Source: an uncultured Chromatiaceae bacterium (lineage in GTDB: Bacteria; Pseudomonadota; Gammaproteobacteria; Enterobacterales; Alteromonadaceae). Taken from it: DNA of 64,000 bases. Each line of letters opens with the position of its first letter. Positions within the stretch are counted from its first letter, which is position 1. Both the position numbers and the translations under genes were made by a program. Below are positions 35,090 to 44,596 of this stretch, in pieces. The stretch is from assembly GCA_937978655.1 (NCBI GenBank), contig CALJUX010000058.1:11244-75243 (forward strand). Direction: 5' to 3'. A model generated the notes under the pieces. That model was not told where the DNA came from. It saw only the letters and a list, made by a program, of their open reading frames with translations, and did no database searches.

Positions 35090-35596
35090 ATGAAGCAGTT
35101 GGTTTTAACGCTGATCGGTCAGGATAAAGCCGGCCTGGTCGAACAGCTTGCGACGTTAATTGCCGAATACCACGGCAACTGGACCGCCAGTAACCTCAGC
35201 CATCTGGCCGGTTACTTTGCCGGGATTTTACAGATTGAAGTAGCTGAAGAAAATGTTGCAGCGCTGACCACTGCGCTGCAACAAATGAAGGATCTGGATA
35301 TCCGCGTACACCATGGGGTGGACTCCCGCGTCAACGAACACAAGCTGCTGCGTTTTGTGATCACCGGTAACGACAGGCCCGGCATCGTGCGGGAACTGTC
35401 CTCGGTGATCAAACATAAAGGGACTAATATCATTCACTTCGAAAGTTCAAAACAAAGTGCGCCCAACTGGGGCGTGCCATTGTTTAATGCCATCGCGACG
35501 GTCGAGCTGCCGGATGGTCTGAACAAGGACGAAGTGGTGCATGCGCTTGAAGATATTGCCTCTGATGTCATCGTGGACGTCGAAAATCTGAACTGA
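35090..35596 (+). CDS. gcvR: ACT-domain regulator, GcvR-like (glycine cleavage repressor)
   Basis: 168 residues forming two ACT domains: MKQLVLTLIGQDKAGLVEQLA (1-21) opens the first and LLRFVITGNDRPGIVRELS (about 85-103) the second. This double-ACT layout without a catalytic or DNA-binding domain is that of GcvR, which binds GcvA and glycine to repress the glycine cleavage operon. The frame is open back to 35045, but the ATG at 35090 has AAGGAA before it. No gcv genes are adjacent, so the symbol is by similarity. Confidence 0.78.
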   Translation: MKQLVLTLIGQDKAGLVEQLATLIAEYHGNWTASNLSHLAGYFAGILQIEVAEENVAALTTALQQMKDLDIRVHHGVDSRVNEHKLLRFVITGNDRPGIVRELSSVIKHKGTNIIHFESSKQSAPNWGVPLFNAIATVELPDGLNKDEVVHALEDIASDVIVDVENLN

Positions 35597-35613
35597 TGCA
35601 GTTCAGCCCAACA

Positions 35614-35648
35614 ATAGCCCGTGCATCTTCTGACGCGACGGGCTATCT
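35614..35648 (+). terminator. Probable terminator after gcvR
   Basis: ATAGCCCGT (35614-35622) and ACGGGCTAT (35638-35646), perfect 9-bp arms, 15-base loop, then CTTATT. Moderate because of the loop and short T tract. Confidence 0.5.
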
Positions 35649-35659
35649 TATTCATAAAT

Positions 35660-35678
35660 CTTTCATCAAATTGCCATA
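35660..35678 (+). promoter_or_regulatory. Pho box upstream of ppk-ppx
   Basis: CTTTCATCAAATTGCCATA matches the PhoB pattern in both 11-bp halves (TTCATCAAA and TGCCATA). It lies 42 bp before the ppk start in the same orientation. The -10 is not obvious. E. coli ppk is known to be Pho-controlled. Confidence 0.6.
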
Positions 35679-35720
35679 GATTAGTGCCGAAGTCCCCTCC
35701 CCCGCAGTGATGGAATTGGT

Positions 35721-37841
35721 ATGGAATTACAAAACAATTCAGAACACCCGATGCATTTTTTCCCGAAAGAACTGAGCTGGCTCGCGTTTAACGAACGCGT
35801 ACTGCAGGAAGCTGCAGATGAGCGCAACCCGCTGATTGAGCGGCTGCGCTTTCTCGGCATTTATTCCAATAACATGGACGAGTTTTATCGGGTGCGGGTA
35901 GCCGACGTCAAAAGACGCATTATGCTGCAGAAATATCATCAGGATGACGCCAGCCAGACCGAAGAATTACTACGGCAAATTCAACAATTTGTACTGCGTC
36001 TTGGCGCCAAATTTAATGCCATTCACATGGATTTGCAGCTGGGATTGCGCAAACACAATATTGAATTTATCGATCAGCACAAACTGAACGAATCGCAAAG
36101 CGCCTGGATTAAATCTTATTTCAAAGAAAAAGTACTGCGGCATATTTCGCCGGTCCTGTTGTCGAATGAACATCTGCAGCTGTCGAAGCGGCTGGAAGAC
36201 AACGCCACCTATCTGATGGTCGAAATGACCGGCCAGGGCAAGCCGGAATACGCCATAGTGCAGGTACCCACAGACGATGTGTCACGTTTTCTCGAACTGC
36301 CGATTGCGCTCAACCGCACCAAACGCAAAGGCCGCTACCGCCATCAGTTTATGATGCTGGACGATGTGATTATCCACTGCCTGCGCGACCTGTTTGTTGG
36401 TTTCTTTGATTTTTGTGACATCCAGGCGTATTCGATGAAACTGACCAAAGACGCCGAATACGATTTAAGCGAATCGCTTGACCAGAGCCTGCTTGATAAG
36501 ATGTCACATGGCATCCGGCAACGGCTGGAATCCGAGCCGGTGCGGCTGGTCTACGATGTGTCGATGCCAGAGCATATGCTGAAAATTCTGCGCAAGCTGC
36601 TCGGTGCCAACACGCTGGACGCACTCATTCCCGGTGGCCGCTACCGCAACTTTAAAGATTTCATCAACTTCCCATATACCGGCCACGCCAGTCTGGAATT
36701 TCCGCCACTGCCGCCGTTGCCAAGCCCGGACTTTGAACAATACAACACGACCTTTGATGCGATCCGAAGTCATGATGTGCTGCTGCATTACCCGTATCAC
36801 AACTTCACCTATTTCACCGAATGGGTGCGTCAGGCGTCTTTTGACCCGAAAGTGAAGTCGATCAAGATGACGATGTACCGGGTCGCCAAAAATTCACGGG
36901 TCATCCATTCGCTGCTCGATGCGGTGCGAAATGGCAAAAAAGTCACAGTAGTGGTCGAGCTGAAAGCGCGCTTTGACGAAGAAAACAACATTCAGTGGGC
37001 GCGCCGGATGACGCAGGCCGGTGTGCAGGTGGTGTTTGGCCTGACTACGCTGAAGATCCATTCCAAACTTTGTATTATCAGCCGCGAAGAAAAAAGCGGG
37101 CTGGTCAAGTACGCCCATATCGGCACCGGCAATTTCAACGAAAAAACCGCCCGCATCTACACCGACATGAGCCTGTTCACCTGCCACAATGAAATTTGTG
37201 ATGAAGTGGATCAGGTGTTTGAGTTTGTCGAATACAGCTATAAGCCATTTGTATTCAAACACTTAATCGTTTCCCCTACCTGGAGCCGGCCAAAGCTCAA
37301 CAGCTTAATTCAGCGTGAAATTGACTTTGCTTTGAGCGGGCGCAAGGCTGAGATCCTGCTGAAACTGAATAATCTGGTCGACGATCCGGTCGTTGAGATG
37401 TTGTATAAGGCCAGTCAGGCCGGGGTGAAAATCCGCATCATAGTACGGGGCATGTGTTCGCTGATCCCGGGCATTGCCGGTAAGAGTCACAATATTAAAG
37501 TGATCAGTGTGCTGGACCGTTATCTGGAGCACGCCCGGGTGTACCAGTTTTTTAATGGCGGTGACATTGATTTGTATCTGTCATCGGCCGACTGGATGAC
37601 CCGGAATATCGAACAACGGGTGGAAGTTGGCGTACCGATTTACGACGCGCGGATAAAACAACAGATTATGACGATCCTCGATTTGCAGTGGAATGACAAT
37701 GTCAAAGCCCGCCTTATCGATAAAGATCAGAGCAACCCTTATGTCAAAAGGGGTAACCGAAAAAGTATCAGGTCCCAGCAGGCGATTTATGACTATCTCG
37801 CCAGCCAGCAGCTGGGGCCGACAATTCAGGCAGAGTTATGA
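35721..37841 (+). CDS. ppk: Polyphosphate kinase 1
   Basis: Reversibly polymerises the terminal phosphate of ATP into polyphosphate; membrane-associated. It has 706 residues. It begins with the N-domain FFPKELSWLAFNERVLQEAAD, then the head domain, then two PLD-like catalytic domains. The autophosphorylated histidine is in YAHIGTGNFNEKTARIYTDM (near residue 466) and the second catalytic histidine in LEHARVYQFF. A Pho box lies upstream. ppx starts inside the last codon (ATGA overlap), so the synthesising and degrading enzymes are translated from one message. Confidence 0.98.
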   Translation: MELQNNSEHPMHFFPKELSWLAFNERVLQEAADERNPLIERLRFLGIYSNNMDEFYRVRVADVKRRIMLQKYHQDDASQTEELLRQIQQFVLRLGAKFNAIHMDLQLGLRKHNIEFIDQHKLNESQSAWIKSYFKEKVLRHISPVLLSNEHLQLSKRLEDNATYLMVEMTGQGKPEYAIVQVPTDDVSRFLELPIALNRTKRKGRYRHQFMMLDDVIIHCLRDLFVGFFDFCDIQAYSMKLTKDAEYDLSESLDQSLLDKMSHGIRQRLESEPVRLVYDVSMPEHMLKILRKLLGANTLDALIPGGRYRNFKDFINFPYTGHASLEFPPLPPLPSPDFEQYNTTFDAIRSHDVLLHYPYHNFTYFTEWVRQASFDPKVKSIKMTMYRVAKNSRVIHSLLDAVRNGKKVTVVVELKARFDEENNIQWARRMTQAGVQVVFGLTTLKIHSKLCIISREEKSGLVKYAHIGTGNFNEKTARIYTDMSLFTCHNEICDEVDQVFEFVEYSYKPFVFKHLIVSPTWSRPKLNSLIQREIDFALSGRKAEILLKLNNLVDDPVVEMLYKASQAGVKIRIIVRGMCSLIPGIAGKSHNIKVISVLDRYLEHARVYQFFNGGDIDLYLSSADWMTRNIEQRVEVGVPIYDARIKQQIMTILDLQWNDNVKARLIDKDQSNPYVKRGNRKSIRSQQAIYDYLASQQLGPTIQAEL

Positions 37842-39376
37842 CCCATCTGACGCCCAATGCGTTGTCCGCCGCGGAACTGATAGCCGCAGTAGACTTAGGC
37901 TCCAACAGTTTTCATCTGGTGATCGCGCGGATTGTTGACGGCGCTTTACAGCTGTTACACCGCGAAAAGCAGAAAGTACAGCTGGCCGACGGCCTGGATG
38001 AACAGCAGATGCTCAGCGATGAAGCGATGCAACGCGGCCTGACCGTGTTGCGTCAGTTTGCCGATACGCTCAAAGATATGCCGCCGCAGTCGGTGCGGGT
38101 GATAGCCACTTATACCCTGCGCCGGGCGAAAAACAGTGCCAGTTTCCTGCGCCAGGCGCAGGACGTATTCCCGTTTCCGATTGAAGTGATCGCCGGCCAG
38201 GAAGAGGCACGGCTGATTTATCAGGGCGTGGCGCATTTTGAGACTTATACCGGCCAGCGTCTGGTCATCGACATTGGCGGCGGCAGCACTGAATTTGCCA
38301 TTGGCGTGGATTTTCAGCCACTGAGACTGGCCAGCCGCAATATGGGTTGTGTCAGCTTTGCCAAGTTCTATTTCCCCAAAGGCCGGCTCAGCCCGAAGCG
38401 CTTTGAACGGGCGATGTTGCATGCAGAACAGGAACTGGAAAATATCTATACCGGCTATAAAAGTACCGGCTGGCAACAGGCGGTGGGCACCTCCGGCACT
38501 ATCAAAACCATTAAAGACATCGTCAGCGGACTTGGCTGGCATCCGCATGTGATCCGCCTCGAACATCTGGAAAAACTGCAACAGCTGTTAGCCGGTGTGG
38601 AACACTGTGACGCGTTGGATTTGCCTGGCCTGACTGAAGATCGCAAGCAATTGCTGGCGCCTGGCCTCGCTATCCTGCTGGCGTCGTTTCGCATGCTGGG
38701 CATTGACGAGATGGTTTATGTTGATGCCGCGCTGCGCGAGGGGGTGTTGTATGAAATGAGCGACCGGCTACAACATCAGGATATTCGCCAGCATACCATC
38801 CAGAGTCTGATCAAAAGATACGCCGTCGATGCGGAGCAAGCGAGCCGGGTCAGCCAGACCGTACAAAGTTTATGGGCGCAAACCCGTCACAGCTGGCAGC
38901 TCAGTGACGAATGGCGACAGCTGTTGCAGTTTGCCTGTTATGTCTATGAAATCGGCCTGCAGATTAACTCTTCCAGTGTGCAGCGCCACAGCGCTTATAT
39001 CCTGAATAATGCCAACTTACCGGGATTTAATCAGGAGCAACAACGGGTGCTGGCATGCCTGGTGCGGTACCACAGACGTAAAATCAAACCCGACGACATC
39101 ACGCCGTTTTATCTGTACCGCCAGCAGGACTTTTATCATGCGCTCTGCCTGTTCCGGCTCGCGGTACTGCTGAACCAAAAACGTCGCGATGATATTCTGC
39201 CGGAAGTGAAACTGAGCGCCAGTGGCGCGCAGCTGACGCTGCAGCTACCGGAGCTGTGGTATCAGCAGCACACGGTGTTGGCGGCAGATTTGGTCACAGA
39301 ACAATTTTTTCTAAAACGCATTCAGCTAGAACTGCTTTGCCCCGGCCTGCTGACACTGCAGGACGATAACGCCTGA
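37838..39376 (+). CDS. ppx: Exopolyphosphatase (Ppx/GppA family)
   Basis: Processively removes orthophosphate from polyphosphate ends; related enzymes also hydrolyse pppGpp. It has 512 residues: the actin-like ASKHA fold with AVDLGSNSFHLVIARI (about 17-32) and the phosphate-2 motif LVIDIGGGSTEFAIG (about 145-159), then a C-terminal HD-like helical domain (about 310-500). The length and position after ppk favour Ppx over GppA. It overlaps ppk by four bases. Confidence 0.95.
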   Translation: MTHLTPNALSAAELIAAVDLGSNSFHLVIARIVDGALQLLHREKQKVQLADGLDEQQMLSDEAMQRGLTVLRQFADTLKDMPPQSVRVIATYTLRRAKNSASFLRQAQDVFPFPIEVIAGQEEARLIYQGVAHFETYTGQRLVIDIGGGSTEFAIGVDFQPLRLASRNMGCVSFAKFYFPKGRLSPKRFERAMLHAEQELENIYTGYKSTGWQQAVGTSGTIKTIKDIVSGLGWHPHVIRLEHLEKLQQLLAGVEHCDALDLPGLTEDRKQLLAPGLAILLASFRMLGIDEMVYVDAALREGVLYEMSDRLQHQDIRQHTIQSLIKRYAVDAEQASRVSQTVQSLWAQTRHSWQLSDEWRQLLQFACYVYEIGLQINSSSVQRHSAYILNNANLPGFNQEQQRVLACLVRYHRRKIKPDDITPFYLYRQQDFYHALCLFRLAVLLNQKRRDDILPEVKLSASGAQLTLQLPELWYQQHTVLAADLVTEQFFLKRIQLELLCPGLLTLQDDNA

Positions 39377-39400
39377 AGCGACAGCTGAGGCGCTGTCGCT
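39377..39400 (+). terminator. Possible terminator after ppx
   Basis: AGCGACAG (39377-39384) and CTGTCGCT (39393-39400), 8-bp arms with an 8-base loop, then GCTTTGGTTT. Weak T tract. Confidence 0.45.
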
Positions 39401-39408
39401 GCTTTGGT

Positions 39409-40620
39409 TTAATTGCCGGATTTATCTTCTGACTGAGGCGCTGCGGCCGGTGCTTTTTCCGCAGCCTCTGCTCCCGTCAAATCGGTGACTGTCACCACGC
39501 CGCCACGATTTTCATGGTTGAATTTCAGCTCTTTCAGTTTTTGTACCTGATCCGCTGAAAAACGGCCATAAGTCACTGATTTAGCCTGCACTGCGTTAGC
39601 CATCAGTTCCAGATTGGCCACTTCCTCCGAGCCCGCCATCGTCGCGCCCTGCGCAAAAGCACCTAATAACGCGGCATCATTGGTCGCAGCACCACCGCCA
39701 TAGTTGCGGCTGGTGCCGTAGATGTCCGTGACGGTCCAGTCGTCGATATCGGCCACCAGCTGCTGCGCCTCGTCAAGCAATGGAATCTCGTCTTCGCGCA
39801 GATATTCACGCAGATGACTGCGCAGGTCGGTGGCAAAATCCGGGAAATAACTGGCATTACGCTGATAAAAACCAGCGACCCGGAAGGTTTTGCCATTGGG
39901 GTAAGTGCCACGGTTGGTATTGATAAAATCATTGGCATTAAACTGCAACGAACGATTCAGATTGGCGCCGGTATAGGCATATTTCCGGATACTGGGGCTG
40001 CCGATATACCCCTGATACAAACCGTACATCACCAACACTTCATCCGGGTACTTTTGCTGCAGCACCCCATACTGAATGTCATTCAGACTCAGCTCTACCC
40101 CACCGACATTAATAATTTTGCGCGTCAGTAGCCCATCTTTGGCTGTGACAAAATCCTGTAAATTTTTCAGTGGGTAGACTTTGTTAATTTCATCAATGAC
40201 CACGACGTTATACAGATTCAGCCAATAGGCGATTTGCTCTTTTTTACTCAGCGCGTTCAGCGGAATTTCCGCCGGCACAGCCTGCAAACTGTTGCGGATC
40301 CGGCTGACAATTGCCGCCATATCCGGTCTTTTTTTAAACTCCTCAAAAAAGATCCGGTTGCCGGCGTTGGTGGTCAGCTGGTTGTAGTTGTTTTTCAGCC
40401 GGGTGTTGACGCTCGCCGCCGAGGCTTTGGATTTTTTCCGGCTCGGCGGGCCGGACATCAGCACCGCCGCATTCAGCACGAAATCCAGATCAGCATAATC
40501 AATGGTGATAGTGCTGTCCGGCGTCTCGCCCTGCCAGGCTTCAGGCACAGTGAAATCGCTGGCGGCTGCCGCCACTGCGCTGCAACATACCCAAATCATT
40601 AATCCTAATTTCCGCCACAT
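39409..40620 (-). CDS. Exported DUF547-domain protein
   Basis: 403 residues with a signal peptide (MWRKLGLMIWVCCSAVAAAASDF, cleavage about 20). The DUF547 domain is recognisable from KKEQIAYWLNLYNVVVIDEI and the later VELSLNDIQYGVLQQKYPDE. The molecular function of DUF547 is unknown; some members lie near protease-like folds. The C-terminal 60 residues are rich in Ala, Glu and Pro. An AGGAG ribosome site precedes the ATG. It converges on ppx and is transcribed away from the amidohydrolase gene. Confidence 0.75.
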   Translation of the reverse strand: MWRKLGLMIWVCCSAVAAAASDFTVPEAWQGETPDSTITIDYADLDFVLNAAVLMSGPPSRKKSKASAASVNTRLKNNYNQLTTNAGNRIFFEEFKKRPDMAAIVSRIRNSLQAVPAEIPLNALSKKEQIAYWLNLYNVVVIDEINKVYPLKNLQDFVTAKDGLLTRKIINVGGVELSLNDIQYGVLQQKYPDEVLVMYGLYQGYIGSPSIRKYAYTGANLNRSLQFNANDFINTNRGTYPNGKTFRVAGFYQRNASYFPDFATDLRSHLREYLREDEIPLLDEAQQLVADIDDWTVTDIYGTSRNYGGGAATNDAALLGAFAQGATMAGSEEVANLELMANAVQAKSVTYGRFSADQVQKLKELKFNHENRGGVVTVTDLTGAEAAEKAPAAAPQSEDKSGN

Positions 40621-40835
40621 GATGATGCTCCTTGTCTCGTTCCCTGCACCACATTAGGTGAATTTTTACCCATTCTCAACTGCACTGGCACTGCGCAGGC
40701 GGCGGATATTGCGCGGGCCTTTTGACGCATTGAGCAGAAGGTGCGCGCTATCTGACCTATTGCTTTGAACCACTGTCCCAATCTGTGGTATTACTCGACA
40801 TCTGAGCGCTGTATTTTTAACTACCGGAGTCATTT

Positions 40836-42140
40836 ATGCGCATGCTGCTGTCTACCCTTGCTTTGGCCTGCACCACGTTGCCAGGCACCTGTATCGCCGA
40901 TATCAAAGCTGATCTCACGCCCGCTATCAGCGCCGTGATGCCACAGGTTGTCACCTGGCGTCGTGATTTGCACCAGCACCCGGAACTGTCGAACCGGGAA
41001 AAACGTACCGGTGCGCTGGTGGCGGCTGAGCTGAAAAAACTCGGCCTGGAAGTACAAACCGGTATTGCCCATACCGGCGTGGTGGCGATTTTAAAAGGTG
41101 GCAAACCGGGCAAACTGGTGGCGCTGCGCGCCGATATGGACGCGTTACCGGTTAAAGAGCAAGTCGACCTGCCTTTTGCCTCCAAAGTTATGGCTGAATT
41201 TAACGGTCAGCAGGTCGGTGTGATGCACGCCTGTGGCCATGATGCGCACGTGGCGATGTTGCTGGGTGCTGCGACGGTGCTGAGCAAACACAAAGCGCAG
41301 CTGGCCGGCGATGTGATGTTTATTTTCCAGCCAGCCGAAGAAGGCCCGCCGCCAGGTGAAGAAGGTGGCGCCAAGCTGATGCTCAAAGAAGGTATTTTTG
41401 CCAAACGTAAACCCGATGCGATTTTTGGTGTGCACGTCTGGCCGGGGCCAGCCGGCCAGTTGCAGGTCAAACCTGAAGGTATTATGGCGGCAGCCGACAG
41501 CTTTGAAATCACCGTCAAAGGCGTGCAGGTGCACGGTTCCAGCCCGTGGCGCGGCATTGACCCGGTTGCAGTCACAGGTCAGCTGATTACGGCGTTGCAT
41601 CAAATTCCGGCGCGGCAGCTGGATGTAACCCAGGCGCCAGCCGTGATGTCGATTGGTCAGGTGCACGGCGGCGTGCGCTGGAACATTATTCCGGATGAAG
41701 TCAAACTGGGCGGCACTATTCGCACTTTTGACCCGGTGATGCGCGAGCAGCTCATCAGTAAAATGCAGCACACCAGCGAGCATATCGCAGCAGCGAGCGG
41801 CGCCACCGCACATTTCCATTCTCAGAGCTTTGCGGCAGTGACCTGGAACCATGCGGGCCTCACGGAATGGGCAATGCCGTCGCTGAACTGGGCCGGCGCC
41901 AAAGCTGGTGTCAGCCCGATTAAACCTATCACCGCCTCAGAGGATTTTTCCTTTTTTCAACAGGAAATACCGGGCGTGTTTTTATTCCTCGGTATTGCTG
42001 AACCGGGCCAGCCACTGGATAAAACCGCACCGAATCACTCACCGTTTTTCCGCGTCTATGAACCGGCGATGGAAAACGGCGTCAGGGCTTTAGCAGGGTT
42101 AGCAGCAGATTTTCTGGCGCAGGCGCCGGATTTGAAGTAA
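40836..42140 (+). CDS. Exported M20-family amidohydrolase / aminoacylase
   Basis: 434 residues with a signal peptide (MRMLLSTLALACTTLPGTCIA), so periplasmic. The di-zinc M20D hydrolase motifs are clear: RRDLHQHPELSNREKRTG (about 42-59), RADMDALPVKE, and MHACGHDAHVAMLLGAA with the metal-binding Cys and His. The family cleaves N-acyl amino acids, hippurate-like compounds or indole conjugates. It has a good GGAG site. It stands alone beside phoR and has no visible Pho box. Confidence 0.88.
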   Translation: MRMLLSTLALACTTLPGTCIADIKADLTPAISAVMPQVVTWRRDLHQHPELSNREKRTGALVAAELKKLGLEVQTGIAHTGVVAILKGGKPGKLVALRADMDALPVKEQVDLPFASKVMAEFNGQQVGVMHACGHDAHVAMLLGAATVLSKHKAQLAGDVMFIFQPAEEGPPPGEEGGAKLMLKEGIFAKRKPDAIFGVHVWPGPAGQLQVKPEGIMAAADSFEITVKGVQVHGSSPWRGIDPVAVTGQLITALHQIPARQLDVTQAPAVMSIGQVHGGVRWNIIPDEVKLGGTIRTFDPVMREQLISKMQHTSEHIAAASGATAHFHSQSFAAVTWNHAGLTEWAMPSLNWAGAKAGVSPIKPITASEDFSFFQQEIPGVFLFLGIAEPGQPLDKTAPNHSPFFRVYEPAMENGVRALAGLAADFLAQAPDLK

Positions 42141-42149
42141 TCCCGGGCA

Positions 42150-42178
42150 GCGTACGGCGGCGCTTGCGCTTGCCGTAC
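42150..42178. terminator. Hairpin between convergent amidohydrolase and phoR genes
   Basis: GTACGGC and GCCGTAC form 7-bp arms around a GC-rich loop at about 42152-42178, with no good T tract. It may end transcription of either gene. Confidence 0.35.
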
Positions 42179-42216
42179 CTACCGGACTCCATTCTAACAC
42201 CAGAGTAGCAAGCAGA

Positions 42217-43557
42217 TTATTTGAGCTTTTTCGGTAACTTCGGCTGGGTCGCCGTCAGCGCCCCGACCACCAGCTCCGGCGGCAGCGCAAAAGAAAACGA
42301 ACTGCCGCGTTTCGGTTCGCTGAAAATCATCAGCCGGCTTTGATGGCGTGACAATACGTGCTTCACGATGGCAAGGCCAAGGCCAGTGCCGCCGGTGGTG
42401 CGCGCCCGCGCCTGATCGACCCGGTAAAAGCGTTCGGTTAAACGTTTGACGTGTTGCGGGGCGATACCTTCACCGTTGTCAGTCACGGTAAACACCGCTT
42501 TATGATGTTCCCGCCGCCAGCTGACTTTAATCTCGCCGCCGTCCGGCGTGTATTTAATCGCGTTAGTGACCAGATTAGAAAAGGCGCTGCGCAGCTCTTC
42601 GGTGATGGCATTAACACGCAAATCAGGGTCAATCTCAAATTGGATATGATGCTGCTTCTCGCGGTTCAGGCTATGCGCTTCCTGTTCCAGCAACAGCAGC
42701 ATCGCCGGCGCATCGACGTTATCGTCATAATGCACTTTGGCAGCGGCCTCAATGCGCGACAGGGTCAGCAGTTGCTGCACCAGATTGTCCATGCGTTTGG
42801 TCTGATCCAGCATCACGGCATGGGCTTTTTGCCAAATAGCCTGCTGTGGCAGATGCTCGGGCTCCATCATTTCCAGGTAACCCTGCAACACGGTCAACGG
42901 TGTGCGCAGCTCGTGTGACACGTTGGCGACAAAGTCTTTGCGGATTTGCTCCAGCTGTTTGAGCTGAGTGATATCGCGGATGATCAGCAGATACTGTTTT
43001 TCACCATACTGCAGCACACGGTATTCCAGCGTCAGATCTTCGGTCAGCGGTGAAGGTAACTCGATGGCCTGTTCGAAATTATGCTGCTGCAGATATTGCT
43101 GAAATTCTGGGTTACGAATCAGGTTATCTATTCGCTGACGCTCATCCATTGGCCAGCGTAAACCGGCCAGCTGCTGCGCCAGCTTGTTGCACCAGACGAT
43201 GGTCCAGTCCAGGCTCAACACCACAATGGCATCTGGCAGCGCTTCGGCACCGTCGCGAAAGCGTCGCACCAGGCCACGTAATTCTTTGTTTTTCTTGCGT
43301 GCTTTGCGCTGACGATAGTAAATACCGTCAAATACCTGCTGCCAGCTGCCATCACCGGCCGGTGGCGACAACTTGCGGTCACGCCAAAGCCATTTATCCA
43401 GTAAAAACAGATGCTTGTAGTGCCAGGCGATAATACCTGCGGCCAGTAACAACAAGAATTCAGCAGTCAGGCCGAACAGCCAGCCCAGTGCGGCAGCGAG
43501 CAATGCCAGCCCGGCTAGCCGGCTGACAATCACCCGTTTGGACAGTAATAAACGCAT
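42217..43557 (-). CDS. phoR: Phosphate-regulon sensor histidine kinase PhoR
   Basis: Inner-membrane kinase that phosphorylates PhoB under phosphate limitation and responds to Pst/PhoU. 446 residues from the ATG at 43557 (AGG-containing ribosome site); the open frame continues to 43593. It has two closely spaced N-terminal helices (about 8-45) and almost no periplasmic loop, the PhoR layout, a basic linker, a PAS domain (about 100-195), HisKA with FVANVSHELRTPLTVLQGY (His215), then the ATPase domain with NAIKYTP, DNGEGI and GGTGLGLAIVKH. It follows phoB after 57 bp. Confidence 0.96.
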   Translation of the reverse strand: MRLLLSKRVIVSRLAGLALLAAALGWLFGLTAEFLLLLAAGIIAWHYKHLFLLDKWLWRDRKLSPPAGDGSWQQVFDGIYYRQRKARKKNKELRGLVRRFRDGAEALPDAIVVLSLDWTIVWCNKLAQQLAGLRWPMDERQRIDNLIRNPEFQQYLQQHNFEQAIELPSPLTEDLTLEYRVLQYGEKQYLLIIRDITQLKQLEQIRKDFVANVSHELRTPLTVLQGYLEMMEPEHLPQQAIWQKAHAVMLDQTKRMDNLVQQLLTLSRIEAAAKVHYDDNVDAPAMLLLLEQEAHSLNREKQHHIQFEIDPDLRVNAITEELRSAFSNLVTNAIKYTPDGGEIKVSWRREHHKAVFTVTDNGEGIAPQHVKRLTERFYRVDQARARTTGGTGLGLAIVKHVLSRHQSRLMIFSEPKRGSSFSFALPPELVVGALTATQPKLPKKLK

Positions 43558-43614
43558 AACACCTACTTGGTTGCGGCGACCTGTCTCAGCCACAGGTCGC
43601 GCGGCGGTCTGAGG

Positions 43615-44301
43615 TTATTTTACCGAAAAACGATAACCGGAGCCACGGACGGTTTGCACTAAACGGTCATGGCCGCCATGCGAAATCGCCTTGCGCAGGC
43701 GACGGATATGCACATCGACCGTGCGGTCTTCAACATACACATTAGTGCCCCAGACGTGGTCAAGCAGTTGTTCTCGACTGTACACCCGCTCCGGGTGGGT
43801 CATAAAAAAGTGCAGCAGGCGGAATTCGGTCGGGCCCATATCCAGCGGCTGGTCGATGGCGGTAACACGGTGCGACACCGGGTCCAGTTTTAAACCTTGT
43901 ACTTCAATCACTTCATCCAGACTGGTCGGTGCAACGCGGCGGATCACCGCCTTAATCCGCGCCATCAGTTCTTTCGGTGAGAATGGCTTGGTGACATAGT
44001 CGTCGGCACCCACTTCAAGGCCGCGCACTTTGTCTTCTTCTTCGCCGCGAGCCGTGATCATGATGATCGGAATGCTGCGGGTCAGTTCATGTTGTTTCAT
44101 CTTTTTGGCAATTTGAATGCCGCTGCCACCAGGCAGCATCCAGTCTAACAACACTAAATCCGGGTAAGGTTCCACCAGCTGATTAATTGCGCTGTCAAAA
44201 TCTGCCGCTGTGCTGGCCTGATATCCATTTTGTTCCAGCACAAAACACAACATATCGCGAATTGGTGCTTCATCTTCCACTATCAGAATTCGTCTTGACA
44301 T
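43615..44301 (-). CDS. phoB: Phosphate-regulon response regulator PhoB
   Basis: 228 residues. The receiver domain has the acidic pocket IVEDEAPIR, phosphoacceptor Asp53 in LVLLDWMLPG and Lys in YVTKPFSP; the C-terminal winged-helix OmpR-type domain ends VDVHIRRLRKAI through VRGSGYRFSVK. It binds Pho boxes and activates with sigma-70. A Pho box with -10 lies 55 bp upstream, implying autoactivation. The gene is divergent from the lipoprotein at 44671, which also has a Pho box. Confidence 0.97.
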   Translation of the reverse strand: MSRRILIVEDEAPIRDMLCFVLEQNGYQASTAADFDSAINQLVEPYPDLVLLDWMLPGGSGIQIAKKMKQHELTRSIPIIMITARGEEEDKVRGLEVGADDYVTKPFSPKELMARIKAVIRRVAPTSLDEVIEVQGLKLDPVSHRVTAIDQPLDMGPTEFRLLHFFMTHPERVYSREQLLDHVWGTNVYVEDRTVDVHIRRLRKAISHGGHDRLVQTVRGSGYRFSVK

Positions 44302-44346
44302 AGCCTGTTACCATCATCCGAGGTTTTGGGTACTGCGCTCAGTATC

Positions 44347-44374
44347 CCGCCTTATTATGACAATTTTATGAAAG
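44347..44374 (-). promoter_or_regulatory. Pho box and -10 of the phoB promoter
   Basis: On the minus strand CTTTCATAAAATTGTCATA (44356-44374) matches 17 of 19 positions of CTGTCATAAAACTGTCATA. Nine bases later comes a GATACT-like -10. The box ends 55 bp before the phoB ATG. Confidence 0.75.
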
Positions 44375-44502
44375 CCGGCACATCCAATGCTGACTTTGTC
44401 ACAACTCATTTGCATACATGACAGTTGTATGCCGTTTTCTTATCAGGTGCTGCCAAAAAGGCTGCCGCCCTGGCGTGAAAATATTGCGGACGGGTAAGAC
44501 AT

Positions 44503-44535
44503 TTCCGTGACAGTTTTCTGAACATTTTTTGACAG
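44503..44535 (-). promoter_or_regulatory. Three tandem 11-bp PhoB-like repeats
   Basis: On the minus strand three 11-mers follow each other without gap: CTGTCAAAAAA, TGTTCAGAAAA, CTGTCACGGAA. They point toward phoB but are 200 bp from it. They could be an upstream array for phoB or operate on the divergent gene. Confidence 0.45.
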
Positions 44536-44596
44536 CATCTGCGCCAGCTGGCGTCCTTGCTGGATCGATCTGCGTTGTCATCTGCCTGCCAACATT

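Noticed and set aside
40621..40835. Possible Pho box before the M20 amidohydrolase
   Set aside because: A CTGTCC-like segment exists but has no second half at 11 bp.
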